A stretch of 6,168 nt of DNA from Balneolales bacterium. Lineage in GTDB: Bacteria > Bacteroidota > Rhodothermia > Balneolales > Natronogracilivirgulaceae. The notes below the pieces were generated by a model. It made no database searches. It was given only the letters and a program-made list of their open reading frames with translations, and had not been told where the DNA came from. The DNA is taken from assembly GCA_007131535.1 (NCBI GenBank), contig SLQI01000023.1, positions 1 to 6,168 of the forward strand. The letters run 5' to 3'. Below are positions 5,550 to 6,168 of the stretch, piece after piece (position 1 is the stretch's first letter; each line of letters opens with the position of its first letter). The position numbers were made by a program, and so were the translations under genes.

Positions 5550-6168
5550 ATGTTGGGAAGAGAAAGTATTCCGCTTTTTAGCTTCCGGGGCATTCCGGTA
5601 GGGCTGGATTACAGCTGGTTTATCATTTTTATTCTCGTGGTGGTTAGCCTGGGTGGTTATTTCTTTCCTCAAAACTACCCGGATGTGCCCGTACTATTGC
5701 AATGGGTATATAGTCTGATTGCTGCCTTTCTGTTTTTCTCGTCAATACTGCTCCATGAGATGGCTCACGCTGTTGTTGCCCAAAAACGCGGTGTATCAAT
5801 CAAGCGGATTGTGTTATTCATTTTTGGGGGTGTAGCCCAAATGAACAAGGAGCCGGAGGATGCAAAGTCCGAATTTGAAATTGCCGCAGCCGGCCCCCTG
5901 ATGAGCGCGGTAATCGGAGGGGTTTTGCTGACCGCCGGCTATTTTCTGGAACCGGTCATCGACGAAGGGCTGTACGGCATAATCTGGTATATCGGGTTCA
6001 TCAATATCATTCTGGTTATTTTCAATATGGTGCCCGGCTTCCCGCTTGACGGCGGCCGGATTTTAAGGGCGATTATCTGGCATAATACCGGCAACCTCAG
6101 AAAAGCTACCCGAATCGTGAGCAGCATCGGTACGGGGTTCGCATTCTTCCTGATTTTTACAGGCGTGC
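5550..6168 (+). CDS. Site-2-protease family intramembrane zinc metalloprotease (M50), C-terminus cut
   Basis: M50 proteases cut transmembrane segments inside the lipid bilayer, often releasing anti-sigma factors or removing signal-peptide remnants. The window holds 206 codons. The zinc site is HEMAH (69-73) within a hydrophobic helix, and the second signature NMVPGFPLDGGR (159-170) supplies the third metal ligand, D167. FGGVAQM (92-98) and AAAGPL (112-117) are conserved M50 segments. Membrane helices are visible at about 22-44, 51-80, 111-133, 143-162 and from 191 on. The opening (IPLFSFRGIPVGLDYSWF) resembles the archaeal/bacterial group without a PDZ domain, in which CBS domains commonly follow the membrane part; that part lies outside the window. 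All visible catalytic residues are present, so it should be active. Substrate unknown. Confidence 0.93.
   Translation, partial: MLGRESIPLFSFRGIPVGLDYSWFIIFILVVVSLGGYFFPQNYPDVPVLLQWVYSLIAAFLFFSSILLHEMAHAVVAQKRGVSIKRIVLFIFGGVAQMNKEPEDAKSEFEIAAAGPLMSAVIGGVLLTAGYFLEPVIDEGLYGIIWYIGFINIILVIFNMVPGFPLDGGRILRAIIWHNTGNLRKATRIVSSIGTGFAFFLIFTGV

Overview
The window looks like chromosomal housekeeping DNA from a member of the Bacteroidota/Balneolota/Rhodothermota group. Four things point there: Bacteroidota-type promoter boxes (TAnnTTTG) before several genes, few Shine-Dalgarno sequences, an AccD whose zinc-ribbon cysteines are all replaced, and a long outer-membrane barrel protein ending in Phe. Assignment below phylum level is not possible from the sequence alone; a Balneolota-like organism is my best guess.

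Layout: five genes lie on the minus strand. In order of transcription, from right to left, they are an outer-membrane beta-barrel protein (3707-5182), tsaB (2723-3436), accD (1684-2544), obg (514-1503) and the N-terminal half of dprA (1-527, cut by the left edge). One gene on the plus strand, a site-2-protease-type membrane metalloprotease (5550-6168, cut by the right edge), is divergent from the barrel gene across about 370 bp.

Functions are mostly core: tRNA t6A modification (TsaB), the first committed step of fatty-acid synthesis (AccD), ribosome maturation and GTP-dependent control (Obg), and natural transformation/recombination (DprA). Obg and DprA overlap by 14 bp and are surely co-transcribed. 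tsaB, accD and obg are separated by about 180 bp gaps, and each has its own candidate TAnnTTTG box, so they may be separate units with read-through rather than one tight operon.

The most structured non-coding DNA is the 270-bp gap between the barrel gene and tsaB. It holds, in transcription order, a likely intrinsic terminator built from three near-identical ATCCGCG units, a 148-bp element bounded by long imperfect inverted repeats, and a strong-looking promoter that would give tsaB an almost leaderless transcript. I see no CRISPR array, phage, insertion sequence, tRNA or rRNA, and no clear new multi-gene system. The most unusual protein-level points are the cysteine-less AccD and an Obg with SQMD in place of the NKxD guanine-specificity motif.
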